Notes under the pieces: generated by a model
Told to the model about the DNA's origin: nothing
Seen by the model: only the letters and a program-made list of their open reading frames with translations
The model's database searches: none
In this document: positions 43,955 through 52,178 of the stretch, one piece after another
Numbering within the stretch: the first letter of the stretch is position 1
Layout: the number at the start of each line of letters is the position of its first letter
Translations under genes and position numbers: made by a program
From: Tindallia californiensis
Lineage (GTDB): Bacteria; Bacillota; Clostridia; Peptostreptococcales; Tindalliaceae
DNA length: 64,000 nt
Assembly: GCF_900107405.1 (NCBI RefSeq)
Contig: NZ_FNPV01000008.1
Location: 1 to 64,000 of the forward strand
Direction of reading: 5' to 3'

Positions 43955-44846
43955 TTTCTTCTACCTCCTCTTTCTCACCATTAGCCATAATCACCACTCT
44001 TCTTGGATAGGGAATCTCAATTCCTTCCCGATCAAAGGCTTGTTTATATGCCTTTCTCATCGCTCGTGCCACAGACCATTGAGTCATGGGAGCCGCATAG
44101 GCCAAGGTTGCAATCAGTACACCAGAATCTGCCAGTTCGTTAACTCCCAGCACTTCCGGACCTTCCACAATATCCCCGTTAGTCTTAGCCAACTCTTCAC
44201 TGGCTTCTTCTAACACCCTAATCGCACGATCAATATCTTCTTCATAGGCAATAGGCATATTCACCCATGCCCACATTTTTCCGCTACTTTTATTAATCAC
44301 CTTCGAAATAGCTCCGTTGGGCATAATGTGGAGATCTCCCGTAAAATCCCGAACTTTCGTAACCCTTAAACCCATTTCTTCAACAATACCACCAGCACCT
44401 TCGATTTCCACATAATCGCCTACAGTAAACTGGTTTTCAAACAGAATAAAAAAACCGGTTATAATATCCCGCACCAAGTTCTGAGCTCCAAAACCAATAG
44501 CCAAACCACCAACTCCGGCAGTTGCTAACAAGGCCCCTACTTGAACACCAAAAGAACTTAGGATAGAAGTTCCTACCACAAAATACACAATATAACGAAC
44601 AATGCTGTGTAGCAATCCTTCCAATGTTTTTACCCGAGCATCTTCTGTGCCGATTCCAAAATGTTTTTTCGATGCAAAAATTCGGCGAATGAATCCTCTT
44701 AATAGTCGAATGGCCACTTTTGCTAATACTAATAAGAAAACAACCTGTAAAACAATTGCAATTGCGCCACCAACATACTCCAACTCCGTTATGGTTTCAT
44801 AGGTTTGAAGAATTGGTTCGATGATATTATGGATAAAAGTGTTCAT
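43914..44846 (-). CDS. mscS: Small-conductance mechanosensitive channel MscS
   Basis: A 310-residue MscS-type channel. Three helices in the N-terminal third end with the pore-lining helix (LLATAGVGGLAIGFGAQNLVRDIITG), then the beta-domain (GDYVEIEGAGGIVEEMGLRVTKVRDFTG) and a C-terminal domain. It opens under membrane tension and releases solutes on hypo-osmotic shock, which would matter for an organism that accumulates betaine. It is followed by the overlapping DUF951 gene. Confidence 0.93.
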   Translation of the reverse strand: MNTFIHNIIEPILQTYETITELEYVGGAIAIVLQVVFLLVLAKVAIRLLRGFIRRIFASKKHFGIGTEDARVKTLEGLLHSIVRYIVYFVVGTSILSSFGVQVGALLATAGVGGLAIGFGAQNLVRDIITGFFILFENQFTVGDYVEIEGAGGIVEEMGLRVTKVRDFTGDLHIMPNGAISKVINKSSGKMWAWVNMPIAYEEDIDRAIRVLEEASEELAKTNGDIVEGPEVLGVNELADSGVLIATLAYAAPMTQWSVARAMRKAYKQAFDREGIEIPYPRRVVIMANGEKEEVEENAYAAKSGRSGNA

Positions 44847-44999
44847 TCATCAACCCCCTGATTATGGTCTGCGTTTTCATACGCTACTTTACACTACCTT
44901 CTTAGTGCTGTTCTTAATCCATTAACTTCCAAAAGCTTCTTCTTTCGTTTTTCATCATCATAGATAGCTGGATCGTTTTCATCTTCACCACATCTTAAA

Positions 45000-45032
45000 A
45001 GAGAAAGATCACAATTGTCCGTGATCTTTCAA
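45000..45032 (-). terminator. Intrinsic terminator after yedF
   Basis: A perfect 10-base stem (45003-45012 with 45021-45030) and 8-base loop are followed by TCTTTT on the minus strand, 65 bases after yedF. Confidence 0.75.
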
Positions 45033-45095
45033 GGTGAGAATCAGCAATTTCATCCTCTTTTTATCTGAAATCAACCTTCTCTTTCTACATAGACA

Positions 45096-45698
45096 CTAGA
45101 GCTGAATGGTGTTTTTAGCTTTATTCATCGTTTCAACGATTGTATACATATTGCTAATTTCCCCTACCATCAATTCTTGCTTGATTTTGAAATAATCCAA
45201 GCAAGTTCCGCAAGAAAGGATTTCTACTCCAAGTTCTTCTAACTTTCGTAGATTCTCTAAGGATTCCGAACCGATGCAGGTAAGTTTAACACCGCTATTA
45301 ATAAAAATAACCGCCCTTGGCAGTGGTTGCACTTCTGTTAATGTATAAAGATATCCTTTCATTAAGATATCTCCCAATTCCCTAGATCCTTCTCCCAAAT
45401 AATCTTTTCCAATAGACACGACAAAATCGCCCATGATATGACTATCCGGCTCTAAATCCACCATTTTCACTTCCCGATACTTGAACTCCTTAAAGATATC
45501 AATATAAAAGTCTCCTTGACTTTCTTTAACATCGACTTTATAATCCATGCTTTTTGCATACTTTGATATATTCTCTCTTGCCACCTCATTATCCACAATG
45601 GCCGTAATATTCCCTTTTTCTATTTCTTCTAGCGCCTTCTTCGTTTTAATTAAAGGCATTGGACATTGAAGACCTCTTGCATCGACCTCTTTATTCAT
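45096..45698 (-). CDS. yedF: Sulfurtransferase-like selenium metabolism protein YedF
   Basis: A 200-residue YedF. The N-terminal TusA/SirA domain has the motif DARGLQCPMPLIKTKKAL; the C-terminal DsrE-like domain holds LSCGTCLDYF. This two-domain form co-occurs with selenophosphate and selenoprotein genes. The start is at 45698 after GGAGG, not the upstream ATG at 45713. It supports selenocysteine use in this genome. Its biochemical step is not established. Confidence 0.92.
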   Translation of the reverse strand: MNKEVDARGLQCPMPLIKTKKALEEIEKGNITAIVDNEVARENISKYAKSMDYKVDVKESQGDFYIDIFKEFKYREVKMVDLEPDSHIMGDFVVSIGKDYLGEGSRELGDILMKGYLYTLTEVQPLPRAVIFINSGVKLTCIGSESLENLRKLEELGVEILSCGTCLDYFKIKQELMVGEISNMYTIVETMNKAKNTIQL

Positions 45699-45808
45699 CG
45701 TTATTCCTCCCATATTTTCTATTGTATCTATTCTAAATAAAACTATATCATATTCATTCTTAAAGCAACATCATCCAATTAAGGAATTTTTTCTATAAAC
45801 ATCTTATC

Positions 45809-46267
45809 CTATAGCAAACGTGGTGCTTTTTTCTTAATTAATTGGCGAATATCTCCAGCAACCTCTTTTGAATATTCCTGACAGCAGGTTCCTCTTTTCC
45901 CCTTAAAGTAAAGAAAGAACTTCTCCTCCGTTTCTTTCAAAGAAGCTTCTTCGATTTCTTCCCATCTTTCAATTCTCAGTAAGACAGAAGTTCCATGAAA
46001 ATATAGAATACCTTCTGGATGAATGCCGGCAGAAATAGCTCCTGAAACCACAAAAGTTCCAGCCATCAATGCCAGCATATAATGAACTCCATGGTTACCA
46101 CCTAAAATAGCCACCATCGTCAGCAAAACCACCGCTGCTCCGGCTTCCATTTTTCTAAAAAAAGGTATCTTTGCTCTCTGCAATCGTTGTCGGGAGCGCT
46201 GAAGATTTTTTGATGCTCCGGCTACAAATCCCAGCAATAGAATTAGAAAAACAAAAACATCGTTCAT
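45809..46267 (-). CDS. Hypothetical membrane protein
   Basis: A 152-residue protein. A first helix (VFVFLILLLGFVAGA), a basic loop (KNLQRSRQRLQRAK) and a pair of helices (AVVLLTMVAILGG; YMLALMAGTFVVSGAISAG) precede a C-terminal domain that looks like a PH-type or DUF5673-like beta-domain (GILYFHGTSVLLRIERWEEIEEASL). The start at 46267 follows AAAGGGGGT. I do not recognise the family with certainty. It is divergent from another small membrane protein. Confidence 0.7.
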   Translation of the reverse strand: MNDVFVFLILLLGFVAGASKNLQRSRQRLQRAKIPFFRKMEAGAAVVLLTMVAILGGNHGVHYMLALMAGTFVVSGAISAGIHPEGILYFHGTSVLLRIERWEEIEEASLKETEEKFFLYFKGKRGTCCQEYSKEVAGDIRQLIKKKAPRLL

Positions 46268-46416
46268 GTCATACCCCCTTTCGTCCTTTGTGTTCTCTAT
46301 CATATCAAAGCTAGGCTATTTTGTCATGACCGATCGCAATAAACCCTTTCCCGTTGGAATTGAAATGACTAATCTTCTGTGTTATATTGGTGACAATCAC
46401 TAAGGAGGTCATTTCA

Positions 46417-46860
46417 ATGGATGCTCACAAAAATGTAAAAAAACAAAAAAAGACAGAGCAGGAAATTTACGCTGAAGGGTTTTACTTACTTTACTTCGGC
46501 TTACTCTTAATGGTTTTAGTGCGGGGACTGATCCTAAACCACTCACTGAAAAGTATTGGAGATATTTCAGTGTTGTTTTTCTTATCCAGTATTTATTTAG
46601 TGGTGCGATTTGCTTTTCAAGGAAGCCTTCATGATTCCAATTTAGAAAAAGGCGACCGATTTAATACCCGCAAGGCTGTTTTGAGAGGTGTTTTTTCCAC
46701 TTTCTTTTTTGCAATACTAATGTTTATCAGCAACAGGTGGAGCGTAGGAAGTTTTGCCAACTTATTTTCTATCGTTGTCGGAATGATGGTTTTCTTTGCT
46801 TTTTCTGTTATTCTTCCCTATCTTTCTTATCGGAGAAAAAAGAAAAATGCCCCCAACTAA
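46417..46860 (+). CDS. Hypothetical four-helix membrane protein
   Basis: A 147-residue protein with four predicted helices: LLYFGLLLMVLVRGLIL, ISVLFFLSSIYLVVRFAF, GVFSTFFFAILMFIS and LFSIVVGMMVFFAFSVILPYLSY, and basic ends. The ATG at 46417 follows AAGGAGG. It resembles the DUF6773-like small membrane proteins of Firmicutes, but the match is from memory. A terminator follows directly. Confidence 0.75.
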   Translation: MDAHKNVKKQKKTEQEIYAEGFYLLYFGLLLMVLVRGLILNHSLKSIGDISVLFFLSSIYLVVRFAFQGSLHDSNLEKGDRFNTRKAVLRGVFSTFFFAILMFISNRWSVGSFANLFSIVVGMMVFFAFSVILPYLSYRRKKKNAPN

Positions 46861-46881
46861 CTTACCTTGCCTTCGTTTTTT

Positions 46882-46911
46882 CCCCTACCCATATTAGGTA
46901 GGGGACTTTTT
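46882..46911 (+). terminator. Intrinsic terminator
   Basis: CCCCTACC (46882-46889) pairs with GGTAGGGG (46897-46904), seven-base loop, then ACTTTTTT. A 69-codon frame beginning here is not supported as a gene. The rest of 46912-47233 shows no feature I can assign. Confidence 0.85.
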
Positions 46912-47233
46912 TCGCCCTTTCTATTAACACTACCCATTACAGGTGGTTTCATTATCCTTCTCATAAGGTATACTTTACCTATCGATGACTTGCATATTGA
47001 ACGGGCTATTTTCGGAGGGTTATCGATCATTGTTGAATGGGATGCCGCAGAGCAAAAACTTTATATTAAGCGGTGATGTCAGCAAATAAATAGCCTTATT
47101 ATAAAAACAAAAAAGATAATCATCATAGCTACAATGAGCTTTGAGCGGATTATCTCAGTTTCGTTCTTTTTAGATAAGTGACCTATCGCAGACGCTTCAC
47201 TTTTTTCATGAAGTTTTTCATCGCTATTACTCG

Positions 47234-47548
47234 CTATGCAGCAAATACTCCATATTCTTTCAACAATTCCTCATCTCTCTCCGTTGAAGGTCTATAGCCT
47301 TTTTCAAGCAATTCTTTAGCATAGGTTTTATTGTAAATAAATGCAAAAACCAGATCCACCAGAAAAACACCCAGTCCAAATGTTGGAAGTGCTATTACTG
47401 CAGCAACGATGAACATAATAGCTGCCCATTTTATATCTCCTCTAATTAAAGGAACTAAAAAACCAAAGAAGAATGTGGTCCACGAAAACCCTTTTTTCAC
47501 TTCTTTTTTAACTCCAGACTCATGCTCCAACGTAATTTTCAAATTCAT
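47234..47548 (-). CDS. DUF2628-like small membrane protein
   Basis: A 104-residue protein with two hydrophobic stretches (SWTTFFFGFLVPLIRGDIKWAAIMF; LPTFGLGVFLVDLVFAFIYN) and polar ends, typical of the DUF2628/HrgC group. GGAGAG precedes the ATG. Function unknown. Confidence 0.78.
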   Translation of the reverse strand: MNLKITLEHESGVKKEVKKGFSWTTFFFGFLVPLIRGDIKWAAIMFIVAAVIALPTFGLGVFLVDLVFAFIYNKTYAKELLEKGYRPSTERDEELLKEYGVFAA

Positions 47549-47974
47549 CTCTCCTCATTCTATAAGATATCTTGCCAAAACCTGCTCTACTAAAGAATAC
47601 TGAACATCGCTATCATTGACTTTTCTAAGAATAGTTTTAATATCTTTATTTTTTTCAGTATTACTAATTATTATAATTCAATTGTTTTAATTATTCAACA
47701 GGAACAATGGTTAAAGCCATTTCAAAATGAAAGTACTTATATTTCTTTTTGATTCTATAGACATATTTTTTCTTGCAAGAATGCTTACAACCCCCTCAAA
47801 ACCCACTGCTATTTCTACACATAGTTTAACATGTCATCCCTTTGTTTTCTATCTTTTCTTCATTGACAAGCTTTCGTTTCCTCTTTTTTCAACGTTTCTG
47901 ATAAACAAAGATTCGTCGTCGATCTCCTGTGTTTTTTGTACCACTGGAGATCGACGACATTTTCGGAAGTGCTA
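47549..47974. other. Intergenic region with a 13-base-arm inverted repeat
   Basis: No gene is supported here. Perfect arms at 47915-47927 and 47946-47958 (GTCGTCGATCTCC and complement) enclose 18 bases. The T-tract is poor on either side, so it is a weak terminator or an RNA hairpin downstream of the membrane protein gene at 47975. A 16-base string GGAAGTGCTATTACTG occurs both at 47965-47980 and at 47385-47400, inside the DUF2628 gene. Confidence 0.5.
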
Positions 47975-48262
47975 TTACTGTACTTCTTGTCTTTTAATAA
48001 TCTTACAGGCGACAACTCCTATACATCTGCCTGCTAAAAACAATATAGTGCTAAGAAGCCATGGCTTTAATGCCCAAGGAAATAGAAGAAGGGTCACTCC
48101 TGCCGCTGTTAAAAAACCGTGACCGATTGTGCATAAAAGGTAGGCTGTTTTTATTCCCTTGTTTTTCATTAAAATCAGATATACTTGTATCAATCTAAAC
48201 CCTGCGGCAACCATAAGGACTCCTAGGATATCCTGAATCAGATGATAATAGGAAAAATCCAT
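47975..48262 (-). CDS. Hypothetical membrane protein after nhaC
   Basis: A 95-residue protein with three helices (ILGVLMVAAGFRLIQVYLI; AYLLCTIGHGFLTAAGVTLLLF; LLSTILFLAGRCIGVVACKII). It starts five bases after the nhaC stop with no good ribosome site, so it is likely translated by coupling as the last gene of the sigma-54 operon. No family recognised. Confidence 0.68.
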   Translation of the reverse strand: MDFSYYHLIQDILGVLMVAAGFRLIQVYLILMKNKGIKTAYLLCTIGHGFLTAAGVTLLLFPWALKPWLLSTILFLAGRCIGVVACKIIKRQEVQ

Positions 48263-48267
48263 TTGTC

Positions 48268-49677
48268 TTAGGATGTCTTTTGAACCGTATTTGTATCCGG
48301 TTCTTCTTTAATCATCGCAATACCGGTAACGGCATAAAAGAGAGTAACCATCGGTGTCAGCCAGTTTAGAAAGGCATAGGGAATATATTGGATAGGGGTA
48401 ACGCCTAACATCCCTGAAACAAAGATGGCGTTGCTGTTCCATGGAATCAGAACACCCCCTAGTGTACCACAGGCTTCAATAACTCTGGAAAGATTTTCCG
48501 GTTTCAGTTTGTGTTCTTTATATAAGGGGGCCATCAAGGTTCCTGTCATGACGGCTGAAAAGGTCATTGAACTACCAATGGCGTTGGTAACATAACTAAC
48601 AATCATCGTTGACCCAATGAGGCTCCGATCTGATTTTACTTTATTGGTTAAGGGTCGTAACAGGGCATCCATCATTCCAACATGATGCATCATTCCTGCA
48701 AATCCAAAGGCAAATATCATAATGAGTACAGGGCCTACCATGCTCATCACACCGCCACGATTTAGTAAACTGTCGATAAACTCTGTGCCACTTTCGATGC
48801 GAAATCCAGTGTACATATGCTGTAAAACTTCACTGTATGAAAAGCCTTGGTTTATTACCGCTACCACAGCACCTGCCACGGCACCGATCAGAATCGAAGT
48901 AAAGGCAGGTTTTTGCATGACCAGCAGTGTAAGGACAATCACCGCCGGTATCAAAGCAATAATGCCTATATGAAACTCGCCTCTCAGTGCTGAAAGGATT
49001 GACTCTAACTGTGCCTGGTCAACGGTTCCGCTTACGTGCCTAAAGCCGATGACGGTATAGAGAATTGCGGATAACAAATAGGCCGGACCAACGGTAAAAA
49101 ACATGGCTTTCACATGAGGGATGAGCGCTCCACCGGATACAGCGGCTGCCAGGTTGGTCGAATCGGATAAGGGAGACATTTTATCGCCAAAGTAGGCTCC
49201 AGAAATAACAGCACCAGCGGTAATTCCTGCCGGTACTTCTAGCCCAGCACCTACCCCCATCAGGGCTAAACCGGCAGTTCCAATGGTACCCCAGGATGTT
49301 CCTGTCGCCAGAGAGGTTAAAGAACAAAGAATCAGGGCTGTCAGTAAGAAGAAGGTTGGTGTGATCACTACTAATCCGCCATAAATAATGGTGGGGACGG
49401 TGCCGGAGGAAATCCATACTCCTATCATGGCTCCTACTGCCAGAAGAATCATCGTAGGTTGTAAGCATTTTTTTATCATTTCAGAAGCTGCTTCTTCAAT
49501 TTCTTTGTAACTGTATCCCAATTTCATGCAGGCTGGGATCACAATAAGCCAGGACAGAAAAAAAACAATTTGCAATGAAGCACCAAATCCAACCATACTA
49601 ATCAACATAAACGCAACAACAATCGCTAGTGTTCCCAGTGAATAAGCAAACGACGGGCTGGTTTTACTCTGTTCCAT
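48268..49677 (-). CDS. nhaC: NhaC-family Na+/H+ antiporter
   Basis: A 469-residue carrier with about eleven helices, family motifs GTSWGTIGTAG, FGDKMSPLSDSTNLA and GSSMTFSAVMTGT. NhaC proteins exchange Na+ for H+; some relatives (MleN) exchange organic acids. In an operon with two PLP enzymes, export of an organic acid or amino acid product coupled to ions is also possible. AAGGAGG precedes the start; 27 bases separate it from the desulfhydrase gene. Confidence 0.92.
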   Translation of the reverse strand: MEQSKTSPSFAYSLGTLAIVVAFMLISMVGFGASLQIVFFLSWLIVIPACMKLGYSYKEIEEAASEMIKKCLQPTMILLAVGAMIGVWISSGTVPTIIYGGLVVITPTFFLLTALILCSLTSLATGTSWGTIGTAGLALMGVGAGLEVPAGITAGAVISGAYFGDKMSPLSDSTNLAAAVSGGALIPHVKAMFFTVGPAYLLSAILYTVIGFRHVSGTVDQAQLESILSALRGEFHIGIIALIPAVIVLTLLVMQKPAFTSILIGAVAGAVVAVINQGFSYSEVLQHMYTGFRIESGTEFIDSLLNRGGVMSMVGPVLIMIFAFGFAGMMHHVGMMDALLRPLTNKVKSDRSLIGSTMIVSYVTNAIGSSMTFSAVMTGTLMAPLYKEHKLKPENLSRVIEACGTLGGVLIPWNSNAIFVSGMLGVTPIQYIPYAFLNWLTPMVTLFYAVTGIAMIKEEPDTNTVQKTS

Positions 49678-49704
49678 TCAAAAAACCTCCTTATTTTTAT
49701 GAGA

Positions 49705-50697
49705 TTAGATTTCAAATTCTTGAGTTCTTGCCATTACTCCCCATTGACCGCCTGTATGAATAAACAGCACATTACCTTTCAGCGTTTCTCTTCTTTGTTG
49801 TATTTCTTGAAACAAGCCATGCATTGCTTTTCCTGTATACACTGGATCTAAAAGGATTCCTTCCTGTCTGGCAAAGCTTTTAATAAAGTGGATGGCTTCA
49901 GTGGTGCAGTGACCATAGCCTTCTCCTACATAAGCGTTGCACATATTCACTTGATCAAATGCCAGGTTTGTCAGAAGTTCTTCATTTCCTGTTTGCTGAA
50001 GTCCTTCTGTGATAATGTTTTTTGTTATTGTCTGAAAATCTTTCTTTTCATCGTATATATTGATCCCCAGAAGCTGTTTCTTCTTCTCTAATTCCTGGTT
50101 GCCCAGATAGAGCCCGGCATAGGTACCACCAGAGCCTGTGGCTACGCAGATCGTATCAAACTGGATATTCATTTCTTTTTCTTGTTGCTGAATTTCCTGA
50201 AAAGCATGGTAGTAACCAAACATTCCCAGACCGCTGGAAGCTCCTTCTGGCATTACATAGGCTGTCAACCCTTGGGATTCATATTTTTTTTTAATACGGT
50301 CCATGATCTGAGCCCGTTCTTCCCGATATTCTTTTTCGGTAATCAGTGTGCATTCTGCTCCAAATAATTTGTCTAAAAAGAAGTTTCCTATCGGTTTCTC
50401 TTCTTTACCTTTTAAGACAAGATGGGTTTTCAGACCCATCTGAGCACCTATCGCCGCCGTTGCCCGACAATGGTTTGATTGTTGTCCTCCGCAGGTTATT
50501 AATACCTGTGCTCCTTTTTCCATCGCATCGGGCAGGATATATTCCAGTTTTCTTATTTTATTTCCTGTATATTCCAACCCTGTAAAATCATCACGTTTGA
50601 TAAAAAACCGAAGTCCCTCCGTTTCCCCTAGACTCCGCTTCACCTCAAAAATCGGCGTTGGCACATTGGCTATTGCTTTTCGTTTAGGCAGTTTCAC
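49705..50697 (-). CDS. D-cysteine desulfhydrase / ACC deaminase family PLP enzyme
   Basis: A 330-residue fold-type II PLP enzyme. KRDDFTGLEYTGNKIRKLEY holds the PLP lysine; CGGQQSNHCRATAA and ATGSGGTYAGLYLG bind cofactor phosphate. It would release H2S and ammonia from D-cysteine, or deaminate related amino acids. I choose the GTG at 50697 since AAAGGAGGT lies before it, 16 bases after the malY-like gene. The upstream in-frame ATG at 50742 overlaps that gene. Confidence 0.88.
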   Translation of the reverse strand: MKLPKRKAIANVPTPIFEVKRSLGETEGLRFFIKRDDFTGLEYTGNKIRKLEYILPDAMEKGAQVLITCGGQQSNHCRATAAIGAQMGLKTHLVLKGKEEKPIGNFFLDKLFGAECTLITEKEYREERAQIMDRIKKKYESQGLTAYVMPEGASSGLGMFGYYHAFQEIQQQEKEMNIQFDTICVATGSGGTYAGLYLGNQELEKKKQLLGINIYDEKKDFQTITKNIITEGLQQTGNEELLTNLAFDQVNMCNAYVGEGYGHCTTEAIHFIKSFARQEGILLDPVYTGKAMHGLFQEIQQRRETLKGNVLFIHTGGQWGVMARTQEFEI

Positions 50698-50713
50698 CGT
50701 ACAACCTCCTTTT

Positions 50714-51883
50714 TTACCTTCTTTTTTTAACGGCTTCTTCAATATTTTTCATTGCTTTTTCTACAATGCTTCGAGGGCAAGCCAGATTGAGACGCACATA
50801 TCCGGTACCAGTTGCTCCATAGTCTACTCCCATGTTTAAAGCAACCTTTGCTTCATCGATCATTAATTTCTTTAATGCGTCATCTTTCAATCCCAATCCC
50901 TTACAATTAATCCATTGCAAGTAGGTGCCTTCCGGCAAATTAGCTTTTAATTCCGGGATGTTTTCTCGGCAATAGTTTTCTACATAAGCCATGTTTTCTT
51001 CCACATACGCCAGCATTTTATTTAACCACTCTTCGCCATGGTTAAAGGCTGCTTCTACAGCAACGACGCTAAAGCAATCATTTCTTTGCAGTTCCATGAT
51101 GGTAAAAAATTCCTGAATCGGCTGATGATATTGCGCCTGCGGAGCATGAATGAAAGATGCTTGCAAACCTGCCAGATTAAAGGATTTTGTAGCCGAAAAA
51201 CAGGTGATGGTGATTTCTTGAATTTCCTTGGATAAGGAGGCCATTGGCGTATACATCCGATCTCCAAAAACCAGATCGCCATGAATTTCATCGGCCAGAA
51301 TAATGACTTGATGGCGTCGGCAGATATCGCCGATACGTTCCAGTTCTTCCTTTGTCCAAACACGCCCTACCGGATTATGCGGATTGCAGAGGATGAGCAT
51401 CGAGGCTTCTTCTGCCTGTTTTTCTAGTTCTTCGAAATGAATGTAGTACTGACCATTTTCTTCCAATAATGGATTTTCTACTAACACTCGCTGGTTTTTA
51501 CGTACCGCATCGTAAAAGGGAGGGTACACAGGAGTTTGTATGATGATTTTATCTCCTTCCCTGGTCAGTTCTCTGATAATAACGTTTAGGGATGTCACTA
51601 CTCCCGGGCTGTGAATAAGGTCTTCTTGTTTCAACGTCATGTCATACCTTCGTTGATACCAACGAATCGCTGCATCCCAGTAAGTATCTGGTCTTGACGT
51701 ATATCCATATATTTTTTCTTTCCCTCTTTTTTCTACTGCCTTCCAGATTTCTGGTGCTACCTGAAAATCCATATCCGCCACCCACATCGGCAGTAAGTCC
51801 TTTCTTCCAAACTTTTTTTCCAGTTCGTCGTACTTTGCTGAAAGCTGATGCTTTCTATCAATGATGTGCTCAAAGGTTTCCAT
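50714..51883 (-). CDS. MalY/PatB-type aminotransferase (cystathionine beta-lyase)
   Basis: A 389-residue fold-type I PLP enzyme with the MalY/PatB pattern: N-terminal FGRKDLLPMWVADMDF, LCNPHNPVGRVW, and the PLP lysine in CFSATKSFNLAGLQ. Members cleave the C-S bond of cystathionine or cysteine conjugates. First gene of the sigma-54 operon; ribosome site GGAGGAATATT. With the desulfhydrase-like enzyme it points to cysteine or thioether breakdown. Confidence 0.92.
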   Translation of the reverse strand: METFEHIIDRKHQLSAKYDELEKKFGRKDLLPMWVADMDFQVAPEIWKAVEKRGKEKIYGYTSRPDTYWDAAIRWYQRRYDMTLKQEDLIHSPGVVTSLNVIIRELTREGDKIIIQTPVYPPFYDAVRKNQRVLVENPLLEENGQYYIHFEELEKQAEEASMLILCNPHNPVGRVWTKEELERIGDICRRHQVIILADEIHGDLVFGDRMYTPMASLSKEIQEITITCFSATKSFNLAGLQASFIHAPQAQYHQPIQEFFTIMELQRNDCFSVVAVEAAFNHGEEWLNKMLAYVEENMAYVENYCRENIPELKANLPEGTYLQWINCKGLGLKDDALKKLMIDEAKVALNMGVDYGATGTGYVRLNLACPRSIVEKAMKNIEEAVKKRR

Positions 51884-51948
51884 AATATTCCTCCAGCTTA
51901 AATTATTTTTTGAGTCTTTGAATCATTTTTCACTTCTTTCATAATAAA

Positions 51949-51965
51949 TGCAATTATTATGCCAA
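51949..51965 (-). promoter_or_regulatory. Sigma-54 (-24/-12) promoter of the lyase operon
   Basis: On the minus strand TTGGC-ATAATAA-TTGCA (51965-51949) matches the sigma-54 consensus, with the invariant GG and GC ten bases apart. It lies about 66 bases before the malY-like gene and directly downstream of a sigma-54 activator gene. The position and match are strong together. Confidence 0.85.
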
Positions 51966-52059
51966 TGTTCTTAAATCAGAGGACTTTATCCGTCACCTAT
52001 TGAAACAAACTGTTTTTTCTCTTTTTTCTCTTTTTTCTTCTTTCAGATTTGCCCTTTAA

Positions 52060-52110
52060 AAAGGGAACAACGGGGATTTGTCCGTTCCCTTTGTTCCCTT
52101 TGTTCCCTTT
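52060..52110. promoter_or_regulatory. GTTCCCTTT repeats: candidate enhancer site and/or terminator
   Basis: GTTCCCTTT occurs three times in direct 9-base register at 52084, 52093 and 52102, and inverted as AAAGGGAAC at 52060-52068. They are 95-160 bases upstream of the sigma-54 promoter, the usual distance for an activator-binding site. On the minus strand AAAGGGAAC with GTTCCCTTTTT can also fold as a terminator for the activator gene, so a double role is possible. Confidence 0.55.
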
Positions 52111-52178
52111 TGCTCCTCTTAAACAAAATTCCTGCTGACTGGTTGACTTCCCATTTCCTTTGAAGATTCAAAATATCA

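Noticed and set aside
46867-47076. A 69-codon plus-strand frame after the small membrane protein
   Set aside because: It begins inside the terminator hairpin of the preceding gene, has no ribosome site and no recognisable domain.
47727-48122. A 131-codon plus-strand frame
   Set aside because: It overlaps the better supported membrane protein on the minus strand, has no ribosome site and shows low-complexity composition.
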